This document shows positions 1 to 7,878 of a stretch of 64,000 bases of DNA, in pieces; position 1 is the stretch's first letter, and every line of letters begins with the position of its first letter. Both the position numbers and the translations under genes were made by a program. Under the pieces are notes generated by a model. It made no database searches. It saw only the letters and a list, made by a program, of their open reading frames with translations, and was not told the DNA's origin. This stretch comes from Kiloniella majae (GTDB taxonomy: Bacteria; Pseudomonadota; Alphaproteobacteria; Kiloniellales; Kiloniellaceae). The DNA lies in NCBI RefSeq assembly GCF_002118315.1, contig NZ_MTSZ01000002.1, positions 186,001-250,000 of the forward strand, written 5' to 3'.

Positions 1-483
1 AATCTCGGATATCTTATCAATATCGCGGTCTTTTACATTGCGCCAAGCAGCGCCCATGCAAAACCGCCCAGATCCATTTGCTTTGGCTTTTTTTGCATAT
101 TCAACAACTGTATCTTTATCCATCAGCTTGCTGGCGCCGACATCAGTTTTGTAGCGCGAGGATTGCGAACAGTATTTACAATCTTCTGCACAGCCCCCTT
201 CTTTGATATTCAAAAGCGTCGAGAGCTGTACTTTGTTTGGATCAAAATACTTCCGATGCATAGTCTGCGAACGGAATAACAAATCCATCATCGGCAAATC
301 ATAAAGCGCTTCGATTTCTTCACGTGTCCAATTGTATCGAACATCGGTAGATTTCATATCAGCATCATTACTTGTTTTTGCTTCATCAGAAGAGACCTCA
401 ACTGAAGAAATCGTCACTGAATGTGGCGTCGCTTCGGAGGTCATAATATCAACTTCGTTTTCCATGATGGATTTCACTTCCAT
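1..483 (-). CDS. bioB: Biotin synthase BioB (3' part off the left edge)
   Basis: Biotin synthase is the radical-SAM enzyme that inserts sulfur into dethiobiotin, the last step of biotin synthesis. The 161 N-terminal codons are present and the rest lies outside the window. Cys98, Cys102 and Cys105 form the CxxxCxxC radical-SAM cluster motif (GGCAEDCKYCSQS), and the family block LLFRSQTMHRKYFDPNKVQ lies just before it. The first 45 or so residues, rich in Ser, Glu and Asp, have no counterpart in E. coli-type BioB, so the start is uncertain: ATG at 483 is used here, with GTG at 549 and ATG at 357 (start of the conserved part) as alternatives. It is the last gene of the bio cluster, 164 bp after bioA, and may have its own promoter. 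Confidence 0.93.
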   Translation of the reverse strand, partial: MEVKSIMENEVDIMTSEATPHSVTISSVEVSSDEAKTSNDADMKSTDVRYNWTREEIEALYDLPMMDLLFRSQTMHRKYFDPNKVQLSTLLNIKEGGCAEDCKYCSQSSRYKTDVGASKLMDKDTVVEYAKKAKANGSGRFCMGAAWRNVKDRDIDKISEI

Positions 484-647
484 ATTTTTCTCTGACGCTG
501 TTCTAGCCTGAGCCCGTCGTCTCGGCAAGTATCCAAGTCTTTTGTTCACATATTTTATCGTATAATCAGTTTTAGAGTATTGTCGAAAAGCGCCAACAAG
601 ATCTGCAAAAATCTCTATAAAGCTTATTCACCTCTACATACTGACTA
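484..647 (-). promoter_or_regulatory. bioA-bioB spacer, possible bioB promoter
   Basis: This is the widest gap in the bio cluster. On the minus strand TCGACA is followed after 16 bp by TATACG, a weak sigma-70 pattern shortly before bioB. The top-strand sequence atctctataa (611-620) matches the alphaproteobacterial BioR box TTATCTATAA as I recall it at 8 of 10 positions, but it is not a good dyad. Promoter and operator are both suggestions only. Confidence 0.25.
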
Positions 648-1967
648 TCAAGATAATGAGTTAAGCTCTTCCATTGCCAAGGCCATGGCTTTCCATGCAT
701 CATCAATCTGCTGATCGGAAATGACATAAGGTGGTAAAAGATAAAGCACATTACCAAGCGGGCGAATTAACATATTGCGATCCCAGAACCATTTCTTTAA
801 TTCCCCACCAAGGGAAGAAGTATACCCACCATCATCCACAATCGCGTCAAAGGCAGCGATCGTGCCCATTATTCGATGATGGCGTGTTTGAGGTAACGCA
901 CGAATATAGTCCATACCCTTTTGATGAGCCGCTTCAATACGTTTAAAGTTATTTTGGGTTTCTGTACTTTGTAAAAGTTCAATCGATGCCAAAGCTGCCG
1001 CACATCCCAGGGGATTAGCGGTGAAAGAGTGTCCATGGCAAAAAGCCTTATCAAAGGTTTCGCCTAAAAAAGAGTCATAAAGATGATCCGTGGCTACGGT
1101 CACGGATAATGGCAAGAACCCACCTGTTAACCCTTTTGAGATACAAATAAGGTCCGGCGTTACACCAACTTTCTCACAGGCAAAATTAGCCCCTGTACGG
1201 CCAAATCCGGTCATGACCTCATCAAAGATCACCAGTATCCCTTGGGATTGGAGCTTTTCGACAACAGTCTTGATAAGCTTGGGACGTACCATACGCATCC
1301 CCCCTGCCCCTTGGACCAAGGGCTCAAGGATCATTGCGCAAATTTCCTTGCCATACTTTTCCAGATGAAGATCAATAGCCTCAAGTGCCGTCGCTTCTTT
1401 AGCCTCGATAGCATCATCATTTTCCCATGTGTGCGGATAGGGCATGATATCTACGGAAAACAGTAAATCTTTCCACGCATCAAACATCTGCGAAGAAATA
1501 CCAGCTGACATAGCCCCGACGGTATCCCCGTGGTAAGCACCATCAAACGTCATAAAGCGTGTGCGCTGTTCCTGCCCTGTATTACGACAATGCTGGTAAG
1601 CAATTTTCATCGCCACTTCGACTGCTGTCGATCCATTATCTGAAAAGAAAACCCTATTCAGATCGCCAGGTAAAAGAGTGCTGAGTTGTTGTGCTAGCTT
1701 AACCGCTGGTTCATGTGTAAAGCCGGCAAAAATAACTTGCTCCAGCTTGTTAGCCTGCTCTGAAATCGCATTGGCAATCTTGGGATTTGCGTGCCCAAAA
1801 ACATTCACCCACCAAGACGAGATATAATCAACAATCTCCCGCCCGTCTTTTGTTCGTAAAAGAACACCGTTGGCAGAGTCAATAACTACAGGATCAGGCG
1901 CAGTTTGAGCTTGTGTGAAAGGATGCCAGACATGACGCTTATCCAGTTCAAGAAAGTTGTCAGTCAT
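648..1967 (-). CDS. bioA: BioA, adenosylmethionine-8-amino-7-oxononanoate aminotransferase
   Basis: This PLP enzyme transfers the amino group of S-adenosylmethionine to 8-amino-7-oxononanoate (KAPA), giving 7,8-diaminononanoate. It is 439 residues, the usual length. The BioA marker SWWVN (51-55) contacts the substrate, YHG (145-147) stacks on PLP, Asp249-Glu250 bind the pyridine nitrogen, and Lys278 in ISKGLTGG is the Schiff-base lysine. It lies 51 bp downstream of bioD. The Trp-Trp motif and the bio neighbours separate it from other class-III aminotransferases such as tpa in this window. Confidence 0.96.
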   Translation of the reverse strand: MTDNFLELDKRHVWHPFTQAQTAPDPVVIDSANGVLLRTKDGREIVDYISSWWVNVFGHANPKIANAISEQANKLEQVIFAGFTHEPAVKLAQQLSTLLPGDLNRVFFSDNGSTAVEVAMKIAYQHCRNTGQEQRTRFMTFDGAYHGDTVGAMSAGISSQMFDAWKDLLFSVDIMPYPHTWENDDAIEAKEATALEAIDLHLEKYGKEICAMILEPLVQGAGGMRMVRPKLIKTVVEKLQSQGILVIFDEVMTGFGRTGANFACEKVGVTPDLICISKGLTGGFLPLSVTVATDHLYDSFLGETFDKAFCHGHSFTANPLGCAAALASIELLQSTETQNNFKRIEAAHQKGMDYIRALPQTRHHRIMGTIAAFDAIVDDGGYTSSLGGELKKWFWDRNMLIRPLGNVLYLLPPYVISDQQIDDAWKAMALAMEELNSLS

Positions 1968-2018
1968 TATTTTTACCCTTCACACTATTTTTATTATCAT
2001 TTTTCATTACAGATGATC

Positions 2019-2687
2019 TTAGCTACGGCCCAAACTCGCTGAAAAACGCTCCAATCGAGGCATTAGCCCGATGATGGTTTCAGGTGTTACAAGCTCACAT
2101 CTGGGCAACTCAGCAACGACAGGTATTTTGCCGTACTCCTCAATTGCTTCTCGATTGCCCTTGTTTTCAGGCCCGTTCATAATAACACCCGCCAAGGTAA
2201 CTCCTCGACGTTGTAGGGCCTCAATTGTCAATAAAGTATGGTTGATTGTTCCCAATCCCGAACGCGCCACAATGACCACAGGCAAATTAACTTTCACCAT
2301 CAAATCAGTCATCATAAACTGATCATTCAGAGGAACCAAAGCTCCCCCCGCTCCTTCGACAATCAGAAATTCATTCTCGGAAATCGAAGGCAACTCGATC
2401 TTATCCAGATCAATTGTCTCTCTTACACGTCGAGCCGCTTCATGAGGAGATAAAGGGTCTGGAAAGCTGTAGGAACAAGGGTAGATTTTGCGATCCGTTC
2501 CGCCGGTTAATCGCAGAATTTCAGGTGTATCATGATCCAGATCAGGTCCGGTTTGTACAGGCTTCCAATAGGATGCTCTTAAACTTTCAACCAAAGCTGC
2601 AGAAACAAAAGTCTTACCAACTTCGGTATCCGTACCAGTGACAAATAAACCATTTATACTAGATTTTTTAATCGGACTATCCTGCAT
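2019..2687 (-). CDS. bioD: BioD, dethiobiotin synthetase
   Basis: BioD closes the ureido ring by carboxylating 7,8-diaminononanoate with ATP and CO2. The protein is 222 residues. The P-loop GTDTEVGKT occupies residues 18-26 and the second nucleotide/substrate motif EGAGG occupies 111-115, both typical of BioD. It sits between bioC (42 bp upstream) and bioA (51 bp downstream) on the same strand, consistent with one operon. Confidence 0.96.
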   Translation of the reverse strand: MQDSPIKKSSINGLFVTGTDTEVGKTFVSAALVESLRASYWKPVQTGPDLDHDTPEILRLTGGTDRKIYPCSYSFPDPLSPHEAARRVRETIDLDKIELPSISENEFLIVEGAGGALVPLNDQFMMTDLMVKVNLPVVIVARSGLGTINHTLLTIEALQRRGVTLAGVIMNGPENKGNREAIEEYGKIPVVAELPRCELVTPETIIGLMPRLERFSASLGRS

Positions 2688-2729
2688 GTCTCACCCGGTA
2701 AATAAACACCTGTCGCAATAGATGTTATA

Positions 2730-3584
2730 TCAGTTCTCGATATTTTTGCTGCACAGCACAAAAACTACACCATAATCAGCTTCAATGTCGGCGTCTGTAA
2801 AGTAACTTTCATATTTTTTTAGTAGAGTACGTAACTGTCTCACACTAAGAGGAGACCTTCCAACGCGACTTGAGTGTGCCCCGATCTCACGTAGTGTTCT
2901 CAGGAAATCCAACCCATCCTTATGGCACTGCACAAATTTTTGTTGTCGCATATCAACATGTAAGCCGCCCAGACAGTCGTGATAAAAAGCTGCGTCGGGG
3001 AACTCAGGAGCAAGTCTTTCAATACCCAATTCACTTTGGCACTTGTGCCACAATCCAAACGTTTCTTGCGAAAGCGTGCTAAAAGCAAGCGTCCCATCAG
3101 CAGCCAAAAGATCACTTAGCTTTCCTAAAGTTCCTTCGAGATCATGAAACCATTGAAAAGCCATATTAGAACAAATCAAATCAAACGGACCCTCCAAATC
3201 AACAGCTTCCCCATCCATGGTATGGAAATGAATTTTAGAAAGATCAACCGCGTGTGTAGTTTCAGGGGAACTTAAATTTGGATTACATTCAGGATTTGTA
3301 ATTTTATCTGATAAAGAGCTCTGACATTTGGTCAACATGTCAGCAGAGATATCGGTAACCCACCAATGCGCATCAGGGTAGAGCTTGAGAAGTTCGCGAG
3401 TTAAATACCCTGTCCCACAGCCAATTTCCAATATACGCAAAGGTTTCTTGTTTTGAATTTTAGCTGCAATATGACCCGCTAAAACTTTCGCGGATGTTTG
3501 TTGCACTTCAGATTGCATTTCATAACTTTGAGCCGCCGCACCAAAACGTCTGGCTAAATCTTTTTTCCAGGTAACTTCTATCAT
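2730..3584 (-). CDS. bioC: BioC, malonyl-ACP O-methyltransferase
   Basis: BioC methylates the free carboxyl of malonyl-ACP so that fatty-acid synthesis can elongate it to a pimeloyl chain. The 284-residue protein opens with the BioC-type segment ARRFGAAAQSYE and has the SAM-binding motif ILEIGCGTGYLT at 51-62. Its start overlaps the end of the upstream esterase gene by four bases (ATGA), so the two are probably translationally coupled. That pairing matches their opposite roles: BioC adds the methyl ester and a BioH-type esterase removes it. Confidence 0.92.
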   Translation of the reverse strand: MIEVTWKKDLARRFGAAAQSYEMQSEVQQTSAKVLAGHIAAKIQNKKPLRILEIGCGTGYLTRELLKLYPDAHWWVTDISADMLTKCQSSLSDKITNPECNPNLSSPETTHAVDLSKIHFHTMDGEAVDLEGPFDLICSNMAFQWFHDLEGTLGKLSDLLAADGTLAFSTLSQETFGLWHKCQSELGIERLAPEFPDAAFYHDCLGGLHVDMRQQKFVQCHKDGLDFLRTLREIGAHSSRVGRSPLSVRQLRTLLKKYESYFTDADIEADYGVVFVLCSKNIEN

Positions 3585-4213
3585 AGATCTGTAATTGCCC
3601 GCTTAATAACAGAACAACATGCCCCGGTATCAGTCAAAGGCAATAGATGTCCTTTGCCTTCAGTCCACTCTGAATTACCTTTAAACAATTTAACCGTCAT
3701 TGCCTCTGTAACAACCTGATCATCTTTATCCGCCAAGATATATGAACTCTTCTCGGCACAATTCAAGCGTTGATCCTGATCACGCAGAAAATTAAGCCCC
3801 CAGGTAAGTTTGGATAGATCTGGCGTTTCCATTACTGGATAGTCCGTTATAGCCTGCGGATCACATAGCTTATGGAAAGATCTCAAAACATCCGCAGGTG
3901 CCTTGGGCAATTTGCGCAGCATACGTTCAATAACTCTGGGATGCACACCTTCTGGAAAATCATCACAAGCAGAAAAACGGCTAAAGCCATTTATAAAGAC
4001 GGACTTTTCCCACGTTATTTTATCCTGAGACAACAGCCACTGACAGCCCATAGAATGTCCGACAGCAACATCATAATGCCCCAGAGGAATACGCACATTT
4101 CCAGAAAAGCCCAAGTCAACCTGATCACATGTAATATTAGATCCCAGTAATTTTATAACGGACTGCCATATATCAGGGCCATAGCCCCACCCATGCACGA
4201 ATATAACCCGCAT
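3581..4213 (-). CDS. BioH-like short alpha/beta hydrolase, probable pimeloyl-ACP methyl ester esterase
   Basis: The expected role is removal of the methyl ester from pimeloyl-ACP methyl ester, ending chain elongation before BioF. The 210-residue protein is shorter than E. coli BioH (about 256). It starts VIFVHGWG, like the oxyanion loop of BioH and BioG. Ser54 lies in GHSMG, and Asp162 or Asp165 (ILADKDDQVV) and His189 (GKGHLLPL) complete a plausible triad. It overlaps bioF by one base (TAATG) and bioC by four. The esterase step is done by unrelated or distant families in different bacteria, so function is inferred mainly from the operon. Confidence 0.75.
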   Translation of the reverse strand: MRVIFVHGWGYGPDIWQSVIKLLGSNITCDQVDLGFSGNVRIPLGHYDVAVGHSMGCQWLLSQDKITWEKSVFINGFSRFSACDDFPEGVHPRVIERMLRKLPKAPADVLRSFHKLCDPQAITDYPVMETPDLSKLTWGLNFLRDQDQRLNCAEKSSYILADKDDQVVTEAMTVKLFKGNSEWTEGKGHLLPLTDTGACCSVIKRAITDL

Positions 4214-5424
4214 TATACTGTGCCCTTTGCGTCAATAATCTTTGCTATGCTTTTAATGATTACGCTGGCCAAATCCTCTATCTGCTTTTCCGTATGGACA
4301 GCGCTTAGTGTAACTCGTAATCGCCCAGAACCCTCGGGTACTGTCGGTGGGCGAATAGCACCCACCAAAAAACCCTCTTCTTCTAGTTCATGAGCAACTG
4401 CAAGAGTTTCTTTGTCATTGCCAATGATTACAGGAATAATTTGTGTCGATGACAGGGCCGTGTCTATGCCCTTATCGTTAAGCATGTTCCGAAAATTATA
4501 GCTACAATGTGCCAAATGCCTGCGTTCAGAATCCATTGCCGGGACAAGATCTAGGGCCGCATCAATGGCCCCCAACACTTGCGGGGGAAGTGCTGTCGCA
4601 TAAATGAGACCACTACAGCAATTTACCAGATACTTTTTCATACTTTGCGAACAGGCGATATAAGCTCCATAGCTTCCCAAAGCTTTGCCACAGGTCCCCA
4701 TAATCAGTTCATTATCAGAAATACCGCCAGCGCAAAGTCCCATGCCCTTCGCGCCTAAAACACCTGTAGCATGCGCTTCATCTATATACAGAAAAGCATC
4801 ATAGCGTTTTGCAAGCGACCTTATTTCAGGAACATCCAGTTGATCACCATCCATGGAAAACACACTCTCCGTGACAATGATTTTGGCCTGTTCACTATTC
4901 TTGTGTTTTTCCAACAGTTGCGCGAGATGCCCAAGGTCATTGTGGCGGAAACGTATTTGTTTTGCATTTGCAGCCTGAACACCAAAATGGAGACTGGCAT
5001 GATTAAGTTTATCGCAGAAGAGTAATACTTCCGGCTTCCCCACCCCACCATGCAACCGTGTATTTAACAAAGCAGCTAAAACAGAAGAATTTGCCTGAAA
5101 CCCGGAATTCAAAAGCAAGGCAGCTTCTGCTCCCTTCAGTTCCGCGAGCTTTTTTTCGATGAGCTCATAGGTAAAATGATTACCCGTAATCAACCGAGAT
5201 GCACCAGCTCCAGAGCCATAGGCCTTTGCCCACTCTGCAGCACGCTCTCGAACAACTCTACTTTGTGTTAATCCAAGATAATCGTTAGATGCGAAGTTAA
5301 GAAGTTTACGTCCGGTATGTTCGACATACCCCCCTTCCAAAAGATTAGAGTATTTAAGCTTCCGTAACCTCTCGTCAGGCATGGCCTGAAGATATGTATC
5401 AATTCTTTTGGAAAGGTTTGTCAC
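4213..5424 (-). CDS. bioF: BioF, 8-amino-7-oxononanoate synthase (GTG start)
   Basis: BioF is the PLP enzyme that condenses pimeloyl-ACP with alanine to form 8-amino-7-oxononanoate. It is 403 residues of the alpha-oxoamine synthase family: His142 (DKLNHASLH) stacks on PLP, DEAHATG is at 215-221, and Lys247 in GTCGKALG is the PLP lysine. The start is GTG at 5424, with GAGGT about 10 bases upstream; no nearby ATG fits. It is the first gene of the bio operon, so the 5425-5651 spacer should hold the main biotin promoter. Confidence 0.95.
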   Translation of the reverse strand: MTNLSKRIDTYLQAMPDERLRKLKYSNLLEGGYVEHTGRKLLNFASNDYLGLTQSRVVRERAAEWAKAYGSGAGASRLITGNHFTYELIEKKLAELKGAEAALLLNSGFQANSSVLAALLNTRLHGGVGKPEVLLFCDKLNHASLHFGVQAANAKQIRFRHNDLGHLAQLLEKHKNSEQAKIIVTESVFSMDGDQLDVPEIRSLAKRYDAFLYIDEAHATGVLGAKGMGLCAGGISDNELIMGTCGKALGSYGAYIACSQSMKKYLVNCCSGLIYATALPPQVLGAIDAALDLVPAMDSERRHLAHCSYNFRNMLNDKGIDTALSSTQIIPVIIGNDKETLAVAHELEEEGFLVGAIRPPTVPEGSGRLRVTLSAVHTEKQIEDLASVIIKSIAKIIDAKGTV

Positions 5425-5571
5425 CTTGAGTTACCTCAACAGGGAATACTCTACCTGGAGGACGACAATCAAAGTGACAATCCAACCAGCAATGCTTTAG
5501 TGCTGGTTTTAATATCAAACGCCTTCAAGAGCAACTCTTGTCTTACTATAGCGTTGCCTAACTTTGTCTTT

Positions 5572-5630
5572 TCTGGCCCTGAAATCACAAGCTGTTATCA
5601 ATTTGATATCAACGTATTCTCAGGGCCAGA
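5572..5630. repeat. 11-bp inverted repeat with 37-bp spacer and inner palindrome, upstream of bioF
   Basis: The arms tctggccctga (5572-5582) and tcagggccaga (5620-5630) are perfect complements. Between them lies the 13-bp palindrome tatcaatttgata (5596-5608). Neither arm is followed by a T-tract on either strand, so this is not a standard terminator. It lies between the end of xsc and bioF and may belong to the bioF control region or form a folded RNA leader. Confidence 0.6.
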
Positions 5631-5643
5631 TTAAAAGTCAAAG

Positions 5644-5663
5644 CAAGGCGATTAAACGCCTTG
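5644..5663 (-). terminator. xsc 3' hairpin enclosing the stop codon
   Basis: Arms caaggcg and cgccttg form a 7-bp perfect stem with a 6-base loop. The xsc stop codon TAA (5652-5654, minus strand) lies within the loop. Downstream on the minus strand is a mixed T-rich run (CTTTGACTTTT). This makes a plausible but weak intrinsic terminator for xsc. Confidence 0.5.
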
Positions 5664-7427
5664 TTGTGGTCGCATATCGTCCGGATCAATACCCGCGACT
5701 TCAACTGGTTTAGTCATGGCATCGCGGCGGAAAGGTTCTCCGAGTTCTTGGTTGAGGATGACCTCAACAAAAGTTGTCACCCCATCCTTCTGTGCTTCGG
5801 TGGCTTCTTTCAATGTCGCGGTAAGTTCACTTTGCGTGCGAACAGTAACACCTTTCAAACCACAGCCTTCCGCCACTTTTGCATAACTTAGGTGCGGATC
5901 CAGTTCCGTACCAACAAAGTTGTTGTCATACCAAAGGGTCGTATTCCGCTTCTCAGCGCCCCATTGATAATTGCGGAAAATGACCATTGTAATCGCGGGC
6001 CATTCTTCGCGACCGACAGAGGTCATTTCATTCATGCTGATCCCAAAGGCACCATCCCCGGCAAAACCAACAACAGGTGTATCAGGACAGCCGATTTTAG
6101 CACCGATAATTGACGGAAAACCGTAGCCACAAGGACCGAAGAGACCCGGGGCCAAATATTTACGTCCCTGTTCAAAAGTCGGATAAGCATTACCGATTGC
6201 ACAGTTATTTCCGATATCACTGGAAATAATAGCATCCTGTGGCAACCCTTCTTGAATAGCACGCCACGCCATACGTGGAGACATCCGATCCGCATCACGG
6301 CGACGAGAATCTTCGTTCCATGTCGTTCCCGGATCATCATCTTCGTGATCCATGCTGCTAAGAGCCTGTAGCCATGATGATTTTGTGTGATGGATAAGCG
6401 CTTTGCGTTCTTCCCGCCCATTATCACCAGCAGCGGGACTCAGCTGAGACAGAATTTGCTGTGCAACCTGTTTCGCATCACCGCAAATACCAACTGTTAC
6501 CTTCTTGGTTAGGCCAATACGATCAGAGTTGATATCTACCTGAATGATACTCGCATCTTTTGGCCAGTAATCAATGCCATAGCCCGGTAGTGTAGAAAAC
6601 GGATTAAGGCGTGTTCCCAGAGCCAAAACAACATCCGCTTTTGCAATGAGTTCCATTGCAGCTTTGGAGCCATTATATCCAAGAGGCCCAGCGGCCAAAG
6701 GATGACTGCCCGGGAAGCTATCGTTGTGCTGATAACCACTACATACAGGCGCATCAAGACGCTCAGCAAGAGCCTGACAATCAGAAATAGCATTCCCGAT
6801 AACAACGCCAGCACCTGATAGAATAACAGGGAACTTGGCACTTGATAAAAGCTCTGCTGCTTTGCTGATTGCTGTCGCACCCCCAGATGGGAGCTCAATG
6901 TCAACCATCTGTGGTAGTTCGATATCAATAACCTGTGTCCAGAGATCACGTGGCACATTGATCTGTGCCGGCGCGGAGCCCCGTTTAGCTTTCTGAATAA
7001 CGCGGTTAAGAACTTCTGCCATACGGGATGCGTCACGCACTTCTTCCTGATAGCAAACCATATCTTTGAAAAGCGCCATCTGCTCAACTTCCTGGAAACC
7101 ACCCTGCCCGATTGTTTTATTGGCAGCCTGCGGTGTAACCAGAAGCATTGGTGTATGGTTCCAGTAGGCAGTTTTGATTGGTGTTACAAACCCCGTAATA
7201 CCCGGGCCGTTCTGCGCAATACACATACCGATTTTCCCGGTTGTACGTGTATAGCCATCACAGATCATACCGCCATTCGTTTCATGAGCAACATCCCAAA
7301 ACTTGATGCCCGCCTTCGGGAACAAGTCAGAGATTGGCATAAAAGCAGAGCCGATGATTCCAAAACCATGTTCAATACCGTGCATTTGCAAAACTTTTAC
7401 AAAGGCTTCTTCTGTCGTCATCTTCAT
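5652..7427 (-). CDS. xsc: Xsc, sulfoacetaldehyde acetyltransferase
   Basis: Xsc is the thiamine-diphosphate enzyme that splits sulfoacetaldehyde with phosphate into acetyl phosphate and sulfite in the cytoplasm. The 591-residue length and the start MKMTTEEAFVKVLQMHGIEH are characteristic of Xsc. Glu49 (AHETNGG) is the cofactor-activating glutamate, and the ThDP/Mg motif runs from GDG (457-459) to Asn486 (FRNYQWG). The pathway partners tpa, pta, tauR and soeABC are all within 20 kb. A TauR-like direct repeat lies 212-242 bp upstream. Xsc is distinct from acetolactate synthase, which it resembles in fold. Confidence 0.95.
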   Translation of the reverse strand: MKMTTEEAFVKVLQMHGIEHGFGIIGSAFMPISDLFPKAGIKFWDVAHETNGGMICDGYTRTTGKIGMCIAQNGPGITGFVTPIKTAYWNHTPMLLVTPQAANKTIGQGGFQEVEQMALFKDMVCYQEEVRDASRMAEVLNRVIQKAKRGSAPAQINVPRDLWTQVIDIELPQMVDIELPSGGATAISKAAELLSSAKFPVILSGAGVVIGNAISDCQALAERLDAPVCSGYQHNDSFPGSHPLAAGPLGYNGSKAAMELIAKADVVLALGTRLNPFSTLPGYGIDYWPKDASIIQVDINSDRIGLTKKVTVGICGDAKQVAQQILSQLSPAAGDNGREERKALIHHTKSSWLQALSSMDHEDDDPGTTWNEDSRRRDADRMSPRMAWRAIQEGLPQDAIISSDIGNNCAIGNAYPTFEQGRKYLAPGLFGPCGYGFPSIIGAKIGCPDTPVVGFAGDGAFGISMNEMTSVGREEWPAITMVIFRNYQWGAEKRNTTLWYDNNFVGTELDPHLSYAKVAEGCGLKGVTVRTQSELTATLKEATEAQKDGVTTFVEVILNQELGEPFRRDAMTKPVEVAGIDPDDMRPQQGV

Positions 7428-7816
7428 TGTTATCTATTCCTTATTTCAAAAATTTTTCTCATCATTTAAGAGAAAATTCTCAAAGGTACTGACCAAAGTT
7501 TTGATCAATTCCAGCCGTTTATTTGTTTCGACTTTTGCTTTTAAAGTTCTGCCTTATCTTCAAGTCCAGCAAACTGAAGTCGCGGGCAAAACGCAGGCTC
7601 GTCCTGACATCAGAAAAGCAACTATTTTCTGTTTCACATAGGTCCAGATTTACCCATCAATGATACCAGATTTGAACGAATCTTTTTACAACAAAACAAC
7701 GCAGGAAAAATATAAGGAAAACCCCTGCAATCTTGTAATCAAAGTTCAACGGCCAAAGGCAATTATTTCTAAAACATCCCGGAGAAGTTAATAACGAAGC
7801 CACAAGAGCTATAAAC
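7428..7816. other. Non-coding spacer upstream of xsc
   Basis: I see no credible gene here; the reading frames crossing it lack ribosome sites and coding character. It holds the xsc promoter region and the composite repeat at 7639-7669, about 210 bp from the xsc start, so the xsc message may have a leader. Confidence 0.6.
7639..7669 (-). promoter_or_regulatory. Putative TauR operator upstream of xsc
   Basis: On the minus strand the half-site CTGGTATCA (7669-7661) is followed 22 bp later by CTGGACCTA (7647-7639). The second agrees with the CTGGACYTAA repeats I recall for Rhodobacter TauR. The same two-half-site layout recurs upstream of tpa, the tauR/chemoreceptor pair and pta. Confidence 0.6.
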
Positions 7817-7846
7817 AAAAAAAGGGACTGATCCAAAGATCAGCCC
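7817..7846 (-). terminator. Terminator of tpa
   Basis: Read on the minus strand, GGGGCTGATC pairs with GATCAGTCCC (one mismatch) around a four-base loop CTTT or TTTG, and seven T residues follow directly. It lies 33 bp after the tpa stop. This is a clear intrinsic terminator and separates tpa from xsc transcription. Confidence 0.85.
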
Positions 7847-7878
7847 CGATACAGTTTCATTTAGGAGACGTGTTAAAT

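Noticed and set aside
611-620. BioR-like box upstream of bioB
   Set aside because: Only 8 of 10 matches to the consensus as I recall it and one arm is poor; no bioR gene is in the window.
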